The notes: generated from the letters alone by a model not told the origin. DNA of 64,000 nucleotides from Enterocloster clostridioformis (GCF_020297485.1 NZ_JAIWZC010000001.1:2294001-2358000), one strand, 5' to 3'; numbered from the stretch's first letter, positions 46,415 through 55,607 are shown. Program-made: numbers and translations.

Positions 46415-48397
46415 TTACAATCCCACTCGATTCAATTCTTCCACGTTTAAATCTTTATGATTTTTGATTCTATATATTTTCTGCAATTGCAAATAATCTC
46501 TGGTACTAATAAACTTAATATATTCTATTTGCCCAATAATTTGAGATTTTTTAAATAATCCTATCTTTTTTTCATATTGAGAAATATTGGAACAAACATC
46601 TTTTATATACTGCTTTCCAACTGTAATATAATTTTCTTCCGCTGGTCCATGGACTATATTTAATCCTAAAAACTTAATATGATCACCCGCTTGCTTCAAT
46701 TTATAAAATCCAACCTTATGCTCATTCATCTCCAGTCCAAGATAGCACAATTCTTTTGCAATGAAATTTAAAATAGATTTATAGTCGAACCATTTTCCAG
46801 ATGAAATTAATATATCATCGGAATATCTTGTATAAACTAATTCAGGATAGTTATCATGAAACCGTGCATCAAAGAAATCCATGTAAATATTTGATAGAAT
46901 TGGTGATGTAACCATTCCCAAGGCTAACCGACCATTCACAAAACATATATCTGTAATTTCTTTAATTCCCAACCATTCCTTTACATACTCACCTAAATAC
47001 CTGCTCTTTCTCCATATCACATTATCTTCATAAGCCTGTTTAGGATCGTAGCACAAATGACACTTGATAATTTTATTCATTTTCCCTTTTGATATGCTAT
47101 TGAAAAAGTCTCTAATATCTATCTTTAAGAAAAATTTACTGTCAATGTGTTGGTTCATACACATTAAAATCGACCTATCTTTGCGATAAGCATAACTATA
47201 TGGCTGCAGTTCAAATAACTTCTGCAACTGCTTCATAAGTCTTAAATGAAAATTTCTTAAAGCAAAGCCTTCTGATGTGCAAGAATACATTTTTATTTTC
47301 CTTTTCTTGCCATTTATGAGTAGGTTTTTGGATATAACAGATTTTTTCTTATTATATCCAAACAGTGACTGCATCTGCCTCATTTCAATAATATCCAGGC
47401 CCAATAATTCGCATGCAGAAAATCGTTTTCGAGATCTCCAACGTTTTATCGGAGCATACCGCAGTCGCTCATAATTCTGATGAAAGGCTACACGAGTTTT
47501 TAACTTTTCTATGAAATAGCTCATGCTCCCAATTACATCGATGATGCTATATTCAAACGGCGAATCCAACTCCAGAATACACAATCCTTTTCGTATTAAT
47601 ATAGACATTATAACCAGCTCTTTATCTTTTTCGCACTCATAATATTCAAAATAATCCAGCAGTGCATTTTTGATATTGTTAATACTTCCAAAGGTTTCTA
47701 CCAAATAAAATAAAATTCGTGGAGGAATAACCATTCGAATCCCCTCTGTATTAACCTGGTATAAGATTTTTTCAGCATCCTTAATATTTGTTGTAAATTC
47801 AATCCGCAGAATAAAGCTCTCTATTCCTTTGCTAAAGTCTTTCTTTATATCACGCTCTATTTCGCGTGGAATTTGATGTGATTTAAAAGCAACCAGATTT
47901 TCTATAACCTGTCTGCCTCCATCAATAAATTTATTGATTCTTTTATTCCCATAAATACAAAGTGCAATATTATCCGACTTTTTTATCGTCTGTTGTACAA
48001 AATATCCTATTGATGGTTTAAACGATCTGAAATCTTTTGGCAGTAATGCCGTGGTTCTGTTTTGAGAATAGCTATTTGCAAAAAGTCCCAACTCCAAAGC
48101 TGTTGACATTGTATCTATAAAAATATAATTTTTATATGCACATGCAGCAATCACTTCTTCTATCAATGCAATATTTTGGTTATTTTCCAGATCTTCTGTG
48201 TTAAAAACCTTATCAATAATCAATGCAAATGGTTCAATCACATAATCTTTTCCATTATAACTAAGTGTCGTTTTATATCTCGTCAGATACTGTCGCAAAA
48301 TTTTTCTTCGGTCTTTCTTATCTGATGGATCATATAATGGTCCACATAAAAAAACAAGTGGTCTTAAATTAATAACTTCTTCCGGCGTCCTATTCAT
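46415..48397 (-). CDS. Retron reverse transcriptase fused to NDT-like effector domain
   Basis: 660 residues from the second of two adjacent ATG codons (GGGAG six bases before it). Residues 11-150 read RPLVFLCGPLYDPSDKKDRR, a central helix set and STALELGLFA, the pattern of nucleoside deoxyribosyltransferase-like effectors of type II retrons. About 190-290 may be a winged helix. From about 365 the reverse transcriptase begins: SYAYRKDRSI and MNQHI (NxxH-like), KFFLKIDIRDFFNSI (motif A), LALGMVTSPILSNIYMDFFD, catalytic YSDD at about 525-528, and NEHKVGFY, FLGLNIV. The VTG motif is not evident. An msr/msd-type RNA lies directly upstream. In known type II retrons the two parts are separate proteins. 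Confidence 0.8.
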   Translation of the reverse strand: MNRTPEEVINLRPLVFLCGPLYDPSDKKDRRKILRQYLTRYKTTLSYNGKDYVIEPFALIIDKVFNTEDLENNQNIALIEEVIAACAYKNYIFIDTMSTALELGLFANSYSQNRTTALLPKDFRSFKPSIGYFVQQTIKKSDNIALCIYGNKRINKFIDGGRQVIENLVAFKSHQIPREIERDIKKDFSKGIESFILRIEFTTNIKDAEKILYQVNTEGIRMVIPPRILFYLVETFGSINNIKNALLDYFEYYECEKDKELVIMSILIRKGLCILELDSPFEYSIIDVIGSMSYFIEKLKTRVAFHQNYERLRYAPIKRWRSRKRFSACELLGLDIIEMRQMQSLFGYNKKKSVISKNLLINGKKRKIKMYSCTSEGFALRNFHLRLMKQLQKLFELQPYSYAYRKDRSILMCMNQHIDSKFFLKIDIRDFFNSISKGKMNKIIKCHLCYDPKQAYEDNVIWRKSRYLGEYVKEWLGIKEITDICFVNGRLALGMVTSPILSNIYMDFFDARFHDNYPELVYTRYSDDILISSGKWFDYKSILNFIAKELCYLGLEMNEHKVGFYKLKQAGDHIKFLGLNIVHGPAEENYITVGKQYIKDVCSNISQYEKKIGLFKKSQIIGQIEYIKFISTRDYLQLQKIYRIKNHKDLNVEELNRVGL

Positions 48398-48415
48398 CAT
48401 TTTCTCCCACACAAA

Positions 48416-48580
48416 AAAGAGCCACTTGATAAAACTGCTTTGGCTAACAGGGAGTGCGATAGAAATTGGAAAGCTTGGAACAAGCATTCCGATTTCTATC
48501 GTGCTACCTGTTGGACAAACCGTTTTGAAACTAAAAATAGTTTCAAAAAGTCCAAATTAATTGAACATTACTGGCTCTTT
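48416..48580 (-). ncRNA. Retron msr/msd RNA
   Basis: On the minus strand, 5-prime to 3-prime: a1 AAAGAGCCA (48580-48572); a linker; an msr-like hairpin (48555-48511) with a perfect 11-bp inner stem TTTTGAAACTA/TAGTTTCAAAA inside a TTGGAC/GTCCAA outer stem; a long msd-like hairpin (48510-48448) with outer CAGG/CCTG and a core of about 23 pairs around CGATAGAAAT/ATTTCTATCG; a linker; and a2 TGGCTCTTT (48424-48416), fully complementary to a1. The a2 end lies about 19 bases before the reverse transcriptase start. Order and proportions are those of a retron RNA. Confidence 0.8.
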
Positions 48581-48689
48581 ACAAAGAGTTTATCACAAAA
48601 GTTCAATCACCACAATACTCTTCCTAAACATTTTTCAGCCATTTTTTAACATTTATCATTTTCTATCACTTTTCGTTAATAAGCTATTC

Positions 48690-48795
48690 CTTATTTTCTG
48701 CACAATTCTACACAAACTCTCGACATTTGTTGAGTGGATAATAATGATGGTGGAAGGACGCAATTCTCCCCAAGCGGAAATGATATAATCCACTT
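48690..48795. repeat. RhuM-associated repeat, copy 4
   Basis: CGACATTTGTTGAGTGGATA starts the core, followed by ATAATGATGG and, at the end, CCCCAAGCGGAAATGATATA. Behind it (48786-48840) lies a short degenerate piece of a RhuM C-terminus on the minus strand (reading KLEHQAIPNNK). The rest of that RhuM gene is gone. Confidence 0.7.
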
Positions 48796-48845
48796 TATTT
48801 GTTATTCGGAATCGCTTGATGCTCTAATTTAAGTCATCTAATAAT
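48786..48845 (-). pseudogene. Tiny RhuM C-terminal remnant
   Basis: The minus-strand reading KLEHQAIPNNK with a stop matches the position and partly the sequence of the RhuM ending LLELEYQAEQSDE. Only about 15 residues can be aligned. It supports the view that repeat copy 4 also once flanked a RhuM gene. Confidence 0.4.
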
Positions 48846-49001
48846 TGAAGAAAACATATGAATCTGATGTCCGATTAAACTAATTTATTCAAAAAATAGC
48901 TATGCTAAAATATATTAATGATCTAAAAATAAATATTTTAATATCTTGTTTTTATAAATGCAACTGATAGAATCCAGGCCAACTATATAATATGATATTA
49001 A
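48846..49001. other. AT-rich spacer, nothing recognised
   Basis: AT-rich sequence between the RhuM remnant and the terminator of the five-gene operon; no frame or structure worth noting. Confidence 0.4.
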
Positions 49002-49050
49002 GGTCAAAAAGGCCGACGCCTTCGCCGGTCCACTTCGCCCCTTTTTGACC
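49002..49050 (-). terminator. Terminator of the five-gene defence operon
   Basis: GGTCAAAAAGG (49002-49012) pairs perfectly over 11 bases with CCTTTTTGACC (49040-49050), and a GC-rich inner hairpin fills the loop. It lies 44 bases after the stop of the NACHT gene. The symmetric A/T tracts could work in both directions. Confidence 0.75.
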
Positions 49051-49093
49051 CCAATATCTATACATAAGCATACCCTAATTCTTTCTTTGAAAA

Positions 49094-51517
49094 TTACAAT
49101 TCACAGAATTCTTCAAATTTCGCTTTCACAGTATTAAAAGCTTTTTCTATTTTCTTTTGAAAATCTTTCTCATTTCGAATAACCGGATGAAAGGTAAGTT
49201 GTTCAAAATTTTCCAAAATTTTTCTAGTAAGCGGTCCTGTTGATTGTCTTGATTCCATTAATTGTAACATTGTAATCAAATCTATTCTGCGTAAAAAATA
49301 TTGTTCTCTTTTTTTACTTTCAAAATGTCTAATAAACGCTTTTAATGTATTTGACCAATCTACTTCACCTGTATCGAGAAACGGTAATTCTCCATCTGAC
49401 GGCATGTCAGAATAATATGCCAGATGATATCCTCTATTTGCTACATTATATTCCTGGTTTTCAAGTAAAAGATTATAGAAGTCCTCTTCTTCATTCATTT
49501 TTCCCATTTTAATTGCTCCAAAAAACAAAGATAAACGCACTGAAATATTCGTCTCAATTGAAAACGCCCTTTCAATATTTTTTTCTCGTAACTTACTATT
49601 TAACCTTGAAATATGATATATGGCATGTACTCTGGTCGAAATAGCTATATTATCATTTAAACCTAAATTATCCATGTATTTATCAAAAATATTATTAGCA
49701 ATACTTTCTTTTTCTTCTTCTAAACTTTCATTCCAAATTGCTCTAAAATATCTATTAATTTCTGGGCGTATAACATATTTTAGAAATTCTGGATATGGCA
49801 TCTTCTTATACAAACATGCATGGTATAATGTATTAGCAACCAAAAACTCTAAAAATTGTTCATGAAAAGTTCCAAATACAAATTCTCCCACTGTATCAAA
49901 GACCACTTCTAATATAGAATCATTATAATTTTCACCATATTGTATAAGATAATTATTTTGTAAATCTAAAAGTAAATTTTTAACTTTAGGTTTTCTTTTC
50001 AACAATCTTTCCTGATATATCAGCCAAGCAAAATAAGACCAAATTAATATTAAATCATTTTCAACTAAATTAGAAATTTTTGCTCTATGCAATTCTCGCC
50101 GAGCCATTTCCTTAAAACATTCCTGAAAAAGTTCTACCCTAGTAGAAATTGTTTCAGGAATATCCATTCTATTAGCTTCAATTACCCAAAGTAACATTGT
50201 AATAAGTAATGGATTATCTAAAATATCATTTAAATCTTTGTTATCAGTTAATAAAACGTAAATTTTATCAACATATTCTTTGTTTTTCCCATTTATAACA
50301 CAAAAATTATCAATATATTTTTTAGCCTTTTCTGGATCCCATTTGTTTATCTTTATACGAACATTAAATTTATTGGCCAATTCAAAATTACCCAAATAAC
50401 GTAAGGCATATTGAATGCGACTTGTCAACATGATAGGAAATTTAAATATACATGATGAAATAATACTATTTACCTCTTCTCTGGAAATTTTTTCTGCAAT
50501 CTCATCAAAGCCATCTAAATAAAAATATGGCATTATAGACGAAACATCCAAATAAGGATATGGCATTCTCTTATAATAGACTTCAAAACATTCCTGTATG
50601 TACCTATAAAAATCAAAATGATATTCGCTACTTTTATCTTTCAACCAAATATAAAAAGGAATTTCGTATCCATCCTCTTTATTAAATTTCGCAACATGTT
50701 CTAAAAAACTCCTCGCTAAGATTGTTGTCTTCCCATAACCTGCCTCGCCATAAACAAGGACAGATTTTTGATTAGATAATTCACTAACTATAGCTTTTTC
50801 CAAACCCTGATTCTCTGTTAATAAAGAACCTGATTCAACATTATATTCAGGCTCCATATAATACCCTTTATCGAAAACATCTCCTAAAGACATCGAAAAA
50901 CTTGTAGATGTCTTTCGGGCCTTCAAACTATCTCTCTGCCTATTAACTATACGCTTTATCCAATACCGAGATAGACCACTAAGTTTACCATGCAATTTCT
51001 CTATCAAATCAGGTATGCTATCAAAAAAAGTTATCCAATTACTACAATTTTTATCCTCATAAATTTTTTGAATATCATTGATAAAATAAATTGTTCTAAT
51101 GTCACTAACATATTTACAATTATATTCTTTTTCAAATTCCTCAGGTGACTTTCCACATTTTTTCAAATCAACGGAATAAGAATGCCTCTCCTCCCAAGAT
51201 TGTTTGTTTACAAAAACAAGACATGGGATTCCTTTTTCAATTGCAGATATATATTCTTCCTTTGTAATAGACACATCCGATGAATCGTAATAAATACCAC
51301 CAAATCTCTTGTCTATTATTAAAATAGCGATATGTGTTCTTTTTAAAGCTGTTAAACAAACGTCATGCGAATGTTTATCTGGTTCTACTGGAAAATCAGG
51401 AGATTCAAAAGCAGAAATTATAGTATTACTTTGTTTTAGATAGTTAATAATTGCTTCGCGATAATCATGTAAATCAAAATCAGTGGAAAGTACTCCAATC
51501 ACCCACGGTAAAGACAT
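49094..51517 (-). CDS. DUF4062-NACHT STAND ATPase (NLR-like)
   Basis: 807 residues. N-terminus (1-150): VIGVLSTDFDLHDYREAIIN, then HIAILIIDKRFGG and SITKEEYISAIEKGIPCLVF, the DUF4062 pattern. The NACHT-type P-loop ATPase follows: Walker A GEAGYGKTT (257-265), Walker B PYFYLDGFDEIAE (331-343), arginine sensor in MLTSRIQYAL. About 400 residues of predicted helical repeats form the C-terminus, the likely sensor part. This is the architecture of bacterial NLR-like/Avs-type antiphage proteins, which oligomerise on sensing a phage protein and activate the N-terminal effector. It is the last gene of the operon, 11 bases behind the methyltransferase. Confidence 0.82.
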   Translation of the reverse strand: MSLPWVIGVLSTDFDLHDYREAIINYLKQSNTIISAFESPDFPVEPDKHSHDVCLTALKRTHIAILIIDKRFGGIYYDSSDVSITKEEYISAIEKGIPCLVFVNKQSWEERHSYSVDLKKCGKSPEEFEKEYNCKYVSDIRTIYFINDIQKIYEDKNCSNWITFFDSIPDLIEKLHGKLSGLSRYWIKRIVNRQRDSLKARKTSTSFSMSLGDVFDKGYYMEPEYNVESGSLLTENQGLEKAIVSELSNQKSVLVYGEAGYGKTTILARSFLEHVAKFNKEDGYEIPFYIWLKDKSSEYHFDFYRYIQECFEVYYKRMPYPYLDVSSIMPYFYLDGFDEIAEKISREEVNSIISSCIFKFPIMLTSRIQYALRYLGNFELANKFNVRIKINKWDPEKAKKYIDNFCVINGKNKEYVDKIYVLLTDNKDLNDILDNPLLITMLLWVIEANRMDIPETISTRVELFQECFKEMARRELHRAKISNLVENDLILIWSYFAWLIYQERLLKRKPKVKNLLLDLQNNYLIQYGENYNDSILEVVFDTVGEFVFGTFHEQFLEFLVANTLYHACLYKKMPYPEFLKYVIRPEINRYFRAIWNESLEEEKESIANNIFDKYMDNLGLNDNIAISTRVHAIYHISRLNSKLREKNIERAFSIETNISVRLSLFFGAIKMGKMNEEEDFYNLLLENQEYNVANRGYHLAYYSDMPSDGELPFLDTGEVDWSNTLKAFIRHFESKKREQYFLRRIDLITMLQLMESRQSTGPLTRKILENFEQLTFHPVIRNEKDFQKKIEKAFNTVKAKFEEFCEL

Positions 51518-51528
51518 TTTTATCCTCC

Positions 51529-52797
51529 CTAGTTTATCTTACGAAATATTATAATCTCTTCACTATCTACTCCGCCAATCCTAACAGCTTTATAGTTAAT
51601 TCTTCTCGTTGTTTGAAATACCTTTTCAAAGCTATGCTTTGTTATAGCCATAGTAGATATATCGTTGATAGTATCGTACTCTTTTGTTATTTTTCCTTTT
51701 CCTTGTCCGATAACAAGACAAAAATACTTATCTTTTTTTAAAATTCGACTTACTTCATTAAGCACATTATCCATGTCATCATAAAAACTTTGTACTACTT
51801 CTGCAGCCCTACCTTTTCTTCTAGCTCTTGCTCCGATCTCTTTTTCTGTTAAATCTTTAAATCTCTCTTCCGGGAAAAAAAGATTAATTAGTCGCATTGT
51901 TTTTACATAGTCTTGAGCACATAAATATGGGGGTGATGTGATAACAAGATCTATACTGTTATTCTCAATCCAATCGAGCCTACGTGAATCGCCACAATTT
52001 ATATATGAATTGTTTATTATATCAAATAAATTACCAGTACTATTCGTTGTATGAAATTGCTTAATAAAGTCTGCCGCTGAATCATTAATTCTTTTCAACA
52101 TGGCGAGGTACGCAGTAAACGCATCAAAATATGTGATCTTAGAGGGTCTACAATTATCTGTTATATATGTAAAATGCCCTCTCTGGGAACAAACTTCTTT
52201 CAGAATAGATACAAAAGCAAATTTTCTTATATAATATGAATAGGTATCATGATTACTTTCTAGTAATTTATATATACAAACAAGTTCATTCAAAGTATCA
52301 ATATGATACCAATAAGGTAACTCCCGGCTTAAACCAAGTACATCAATATCAATACTCAACTGATAGGCGTAGTATTTATTAATAATTTCCTCATTTTTCC
52401 CTTCATAAACATCTTCTTTCACAAAACGCACTCTTATACTCTTTAAGGTTTCTGTATCTAATTCAACAAGCTTTAAGACGTGATTCCTATCCAAACAACA
52501 GCCCTTAAGTATATTTATAATATCTTTTGTAATATCTGCTGCAAATGGGTTCAAATCGTTATAATAAAAGCGTCTGTTTTGTTTTATCGCTTCAACACCA
52601 ACTGTTCCTTTTCCTCCAAAAGGATCAAAAACAATATCATTTTCCTTTGACAATAGCGCAATTAGAAATTTGGGTATTGGCGGTGGCAGAGTTGCTGGAT
52701 ACCATGGTATTGAATTAATATCTATAGGAAATTTCAAACTATTATAATCAGAAAAGTCCCAATTGATTTGATTCAAAGTCCGAATAAGCTTTTCCAT
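51529..52797 (-). CDS. DNA methyltransferase (N6-adenine or N4-cytosine type)
   Basis: 422 residues from the ATG at 52797, which follows GGAGGTGA. It overlaps the HD gene by 50 bases. AdoMet-binding motif I is IVFDPFGGKGTVGVEAI (58-65 core), and catalytic motif IV is DLVITSPPYLCAQDYV (TSPPY 287-291). The order I then IV with about 220 residues between marks an amino-methyltransferase with an internal recognition or helical domain. No restriction endonuclease gene is adjacent. It may mark self DNA or modify the target sensed by the NACHT protein (inference). Confidence 0.88.
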   Translation of the reverse strand: MEKLIRTLNQINWDFSDYNSLKFPIDINSIPWYPATLPPPIPKFLIALLSKENDIVFDPFGGKGTVGVEAIKQNRRFYYNDLNPFAADITKDIINILKGCCLDRNHVLKLVELDTETLKSIRVRFVKEDVYEGKNEEIINKYYAYQLSIDIDVLGLSRELPYWYHIDTLNELVCIYKLLESNHDTYSYYIRKFAFVSILKEVCSQRGHFTYITDNCRPSKITYFDAFTAYLAMLKRINDSAADFIKQFHTTNSTGNLFDIINNSYINCGDSRRLDWIENNSIDLVITSPPYLCAQDYVKTMRLINLFFPEERFKDLTEKEIGARARRKGRAAEVVQSFYDDMDNVLNEVSRILKKDKYFCLVIGQGKGKITKEYDTINDISTMAITKHSFEKVFQTTRRINYKAVRIGGVDSEEIIIFRKIN

Positions 52798-54157
52798 TAT
52801 CCTCACCTCCATATAACGATACTTCAAAATTCTTTAACAATCCCTCTTCCAGGATATTACACATTACTTCCAACTCACTTTTTCTGAAAGAAATTTTCTT
52901 TCTAAGGTTTTTTCCCTCAACCTCAACATTTTTAAAATTATTATTGCTAAAAGGGCTAAAAAGGCCCAGTAAAACTCCTTGTGGATAATCTTCTGAATTA
53001 CAAACCTTAATCTCCTCATTCCATAAAAAAACTTTATTTGCTATCATTCTTTTCCTTTTATCTGGATAAAAGTTTGCAACAACAGGTGGTATTCCTATTG
53101 ATTTTATCTTTTTGTCCGTCATACCCATAAAATCCACGAAATACTCTCCCGCTACCTTCTCTATTTTTTGTAAATTTTTATTTATATAGTTGACTACTCC
53201 ATTGCCCTTAACATACAGAATTCCCAAGCATACATATGGTTTGCATAACAAGACACGTTTCATAATATCACGGCTTTTAGTATGCCTTAATAAAACATTA
53301 TATGTCATTTCCGAATCAGTTAATCGCCATGAATTAATATCAAGCACTGTAGTATTACAATCTTCCTCTAACAATAAATTTATAGCTCTTTTTATCATTG
53401 TTTGATAGGCAAAATCCTCTATACTTTCAAATATCGCAGTATATTGCAAATCACGTATCCTTTGCCATTCTCGTATTTGATCAACATACATCCCATTAAG
53501 GCAAATCTGTCCCTCTTTAACAACAAAAGACCCCGCAAGCATTTTTGCTGTTTCTCCACATTCCCCCGCTATTAGCCCCATTGCAGATGAAGCCCTAAAA
53601 ATATTATCTATATTATCTAAATCCATACCTTTACTATTTACTAAATCTGAAAGAAGTTCTCGAGAATCTCCTGCTGCTAAATGAGCGATGCGATGAATAT
53701 CTAAACCTATTCTCCTGGCCTCTCTACTTTGGCACACACTCAGTATTTTTAAACCCTGTCCCTGATAGATTTGAGCAAATTCTCTATCAAAAACACCTGT
53801 TGTTCCCATGATTAGATTTTTCAAATTTTGCTCATGGTCAAATCCGAACTTTATCTGCAAGACCTCTTCCATTGCATGCGCAAAAGGAGGCGTTCCAACG
53901 TCATGATATAAACAAGCTACCATCAATTCTGTTCTATCTTTTTCAGCCAGTTCCATACTATCTGCACAAATACCAGCAAGATAGCAAACTCCCAAAGAGT
54001 GTTCATAACGTGATGACGATGCAAATGATGGGAATGCAACAAATTGATTATTTGCCATCCTAACATCACGTAACCGCAAAAGACCTGGGCAGTTTAATAA
54101 TTCTATGATAATGGGAGGAAATTTCATCTCTTTATATAATCTATCATATATTTTCAT
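52748..54157 (-). CDS. HD-domain phosphohydrolase (SAMHD1/dGTPase-like)
   Basis: 469 residues. The HD metal site is complete: SSRYEHSLGVCYLAG (His 53), LMVACLYHDVGTPPFAHAME (His 85, Asp 86) and DIHRIAHLAAGDSRELLSDL further on. Similar proteins cleave dNTPs or cyclic nucleotides. The C-terminal half is unknown. It starts one base after the radical SAM gene and its end overlaps the methyltransferase gene, so translation is probably coupled. In an antiphage operon, dNTP depletion or signal-nucleotide turnover are possible roles. Confidence 0.85.
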   Translation of the reverse strand: MKIYDRLYKEMKFPPIIIELLNCPGLLRLRDVRMANNQFVAFPSFASSSRYEHSLGVCYLAGICADSMELAEKDRTELMVACLYHDVGTPPFAHAMEEVLQIKFGFDHEQNLKNLIMGTTGVFDREFAQIYQGQGLKILSVCQSREARRIGLDIHRIAHLAAGDSRELLSDLVNSKGMDLDNIDNIFRASSAMGLIAGECGETAKMLAGSFVVKEGQICLNGMYVDQIREWQRIRDLQYTAIFESIEDFAYQTMIKRAINLLLEEDCNTTVLDINSWRLTDSEMTYNVLLRHTKSRDIMKRVLLCKPYVCLGILYVKGNGVVNYINKNLQKIEKVAGEYFVDFMGMTDKKIKSIGIPPVVANFYPDKRKRMIANKVFLWNEEIKVCNSEDYPQGVLLGLFSPFSNNNFKNVEVEGKNLRKKISFRKSELEVMCNILEEGLLKNFEVSLYGGEDNGKAYSDFESNQLGLF

Positions 54158-54158
54158 A

Positions 54159-55559
54159 CTACTTACCTCTACTATTTAAATTAAATCTATCCTTTACCAT
54201 TATACTATTTTTGTATGATGATTCTTCATAAAATTTTTCATAAGCATAATTAACCAACTCAAGTAACTGCTCTCTACTCACATACTTATTTTGGTAAACA
54301 ATTTCTCCCCAAGGCCACGTATCCTTCATAATATAATCAACCCAGTCCTTCTCATTGTGAAAACATTCTTGATATATTGGAGTTCCTGGATAAATAAACA
54401 AAGGATTATAATGGGCAAAATCAAGATTCATATTTGTAGAGACTTCTATAGTATGTTCAATATTTTCTCTCGTCTCGTCTTTTCCACCTAAAATAAAAGT
54501 ACCTGCGATCTTTATTTTAGAAATATTCTTTACATACTTAATCTGATCTGCTAATCCATTAAGAGAAATATTCTTACCTAAATACTTCAAACCACTTATT
54601 GATACTTTTTCTATACCTAAATTTATCTGTCTACACCCTGATTGATATAGTAACATAACGTCCCTATCATTCATTATTTCAAATAAGTCACATCTTATCT
54701 CCATCTGCCATGTCATACCAACCTTCCTTTGTATTAACATAGAGCAAAAATCAAAAACATCCTGGTGTACTTTTTGAGGATTATAAAAAAAACAATCATC
54801 ATAAAAAATAATGTCTGTAATCTTATATTTTTCTTTAAGATATTGCATTTCATCAATAATATCATTGTAACTTCTTTTTCTGAACTGCTTATACTTCATA
54901 TTACCTGAAACACAATATTTACAATTATATAAACATCCCCTCGAAGTTATCATAGTCGCTGTTTTATTATGCCCATCCATTCTCCTTGTTGAAATTATAT
55001 TATCTTCAATAAAGGGTCTTTGTGGATAAGAAATATTACTAATATCCTCAATTTCATTAAAAAAACTATAATTTCTTCTCGTTACATATTTACATTCCGA
55101 AAGTTCCGCACCTTTTTTTGCACACTTTAGCATTTCAACAATCGCCTTTTCTCCATCCCCCTTTACAATATATTGAAGTCCTAAAAAATCAAAAAAAAAC
55201 CATTCCTGACCATCAATCGAAGCTAATGGACCGCCCGCAAAAATTCTATCATTTCTATAAATATCTTTACAACAATCAGATATAATTTTTAAAGATTTTA
55301 CCTGTGTTGTAATACATGGGCCGATTCCAACAAGCGTAGGTGTATAACTTTTTAAATTAATCTGTAAATATTCTTTTAATTTATTCAAATCGCCAGGTTC
55401 ATATGTTGATATAACATGTGAACAGTCTATTACATCACTTGTTAATCCATTTATATTTACTGCCGCAAGTATATATCCCAAACCCAATGGAAAAATTGTT
55501 CCACTTCCATTTCTTCTATGAAACGGAGGGTTAATTAACAATAAATCTACATTTTTCAT
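54159..55559 (-). CDS. B12-binding-domain radical SAM protein
   Basis: 466 residues. The N-terminal cobalamin-binding-type Rossmann domain (DLLLINPPFHRRNGSG, PLGLGYILAAVN, FAGGPLASIDG) is followed by the radical SAM barrel with the iron-sulfur motif SRGCLYNCKYC (Cys 209, 213, 216) and the SAM-binding regions (DIIFYDDCFF, CRQINLGIEKVS). The DxHxxG cobalamin signature is not obvious, so B12 may not be bound. BchE-like family; substrate unknown. It is highly unusual next to a NACHT protein and DNA methyltransferase. An unusual nucleotide or base modification is a possible product (inference). Confidence 0.85.
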   Translation of the reverse strand: MKNVDLLLINPPFHRRNGSGTIFPLGLGYILAAVNINGLTSDVIDCSHVISTYEPGDLNKLKEYLQINLKSYTPTLVGIGPCITTQVKSLKIISDCCKDIYRNDRIFAGGPLASIDGQEWFFFDFLGLQYIVKGDGEKAIVEMLKCAKKGAELSECKYVTRRNYSFFNEIEDISNISYPQRPFIEDNIISTRRMDGHNKTATMITSRGCLYNCKYCVSGNMKYKQFRKRSYNDIIDEMQYLKEKYKITDIIFYDDCFFYNPQKVHQDVFDFCSMLIQRKVGMTWQMEIRCDLFEIMNDRDVMLLYQSGCRQINLGIEKVSISGLKYLGKNISLNGLADQIKYVKNISKIKIAGTFILGGKDETRENIEHTIEVSTNMNLDFAHYNPLFIYPGTPIYQECFHNEKDWVDYIMKDTWPWGEIVYQNKYVSREQLLELVNYAYEKFYEESSYKNSIMVKDRFNLNSRGK

Positions 55560-55607
55560 AACATTACCTCATTATGTATTTTTAACACATCCATACCAAT
55601 TTTACTC

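Noticed and set aside
48400..48487. Extended N-terminus of the retron protein starting at 48487
   Set aside because: The 30 extra residues would be encoded by the msd hairpin and a2 region of the RNA; the ATG pair at 48395-48400 with GGGAG fits better.
48452..48504. Long hairpin read as a terminator for a plus-strand gene
   Set aside because: No gene ends there, no T-tract follows, and a1/a2 pairing plus the upstream position to the reverse transcriptase explain it as retron RNA.
41640..48795. The four RhuM-associated repeats as a CRISPR array
   Set aside because: They are kilobases apart, degenerate, and each is bound to a RhuM gene end; no regular spacers or cas genes.
51529..52797. Methyltransferase as part of a complete restriction-modification system
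   Set aside because: No restriction endonuclease or specificity gene is adjacent in the operon; the nearest nuclease-like gene (42.9 kb) is frameshifted and several kilobases away.
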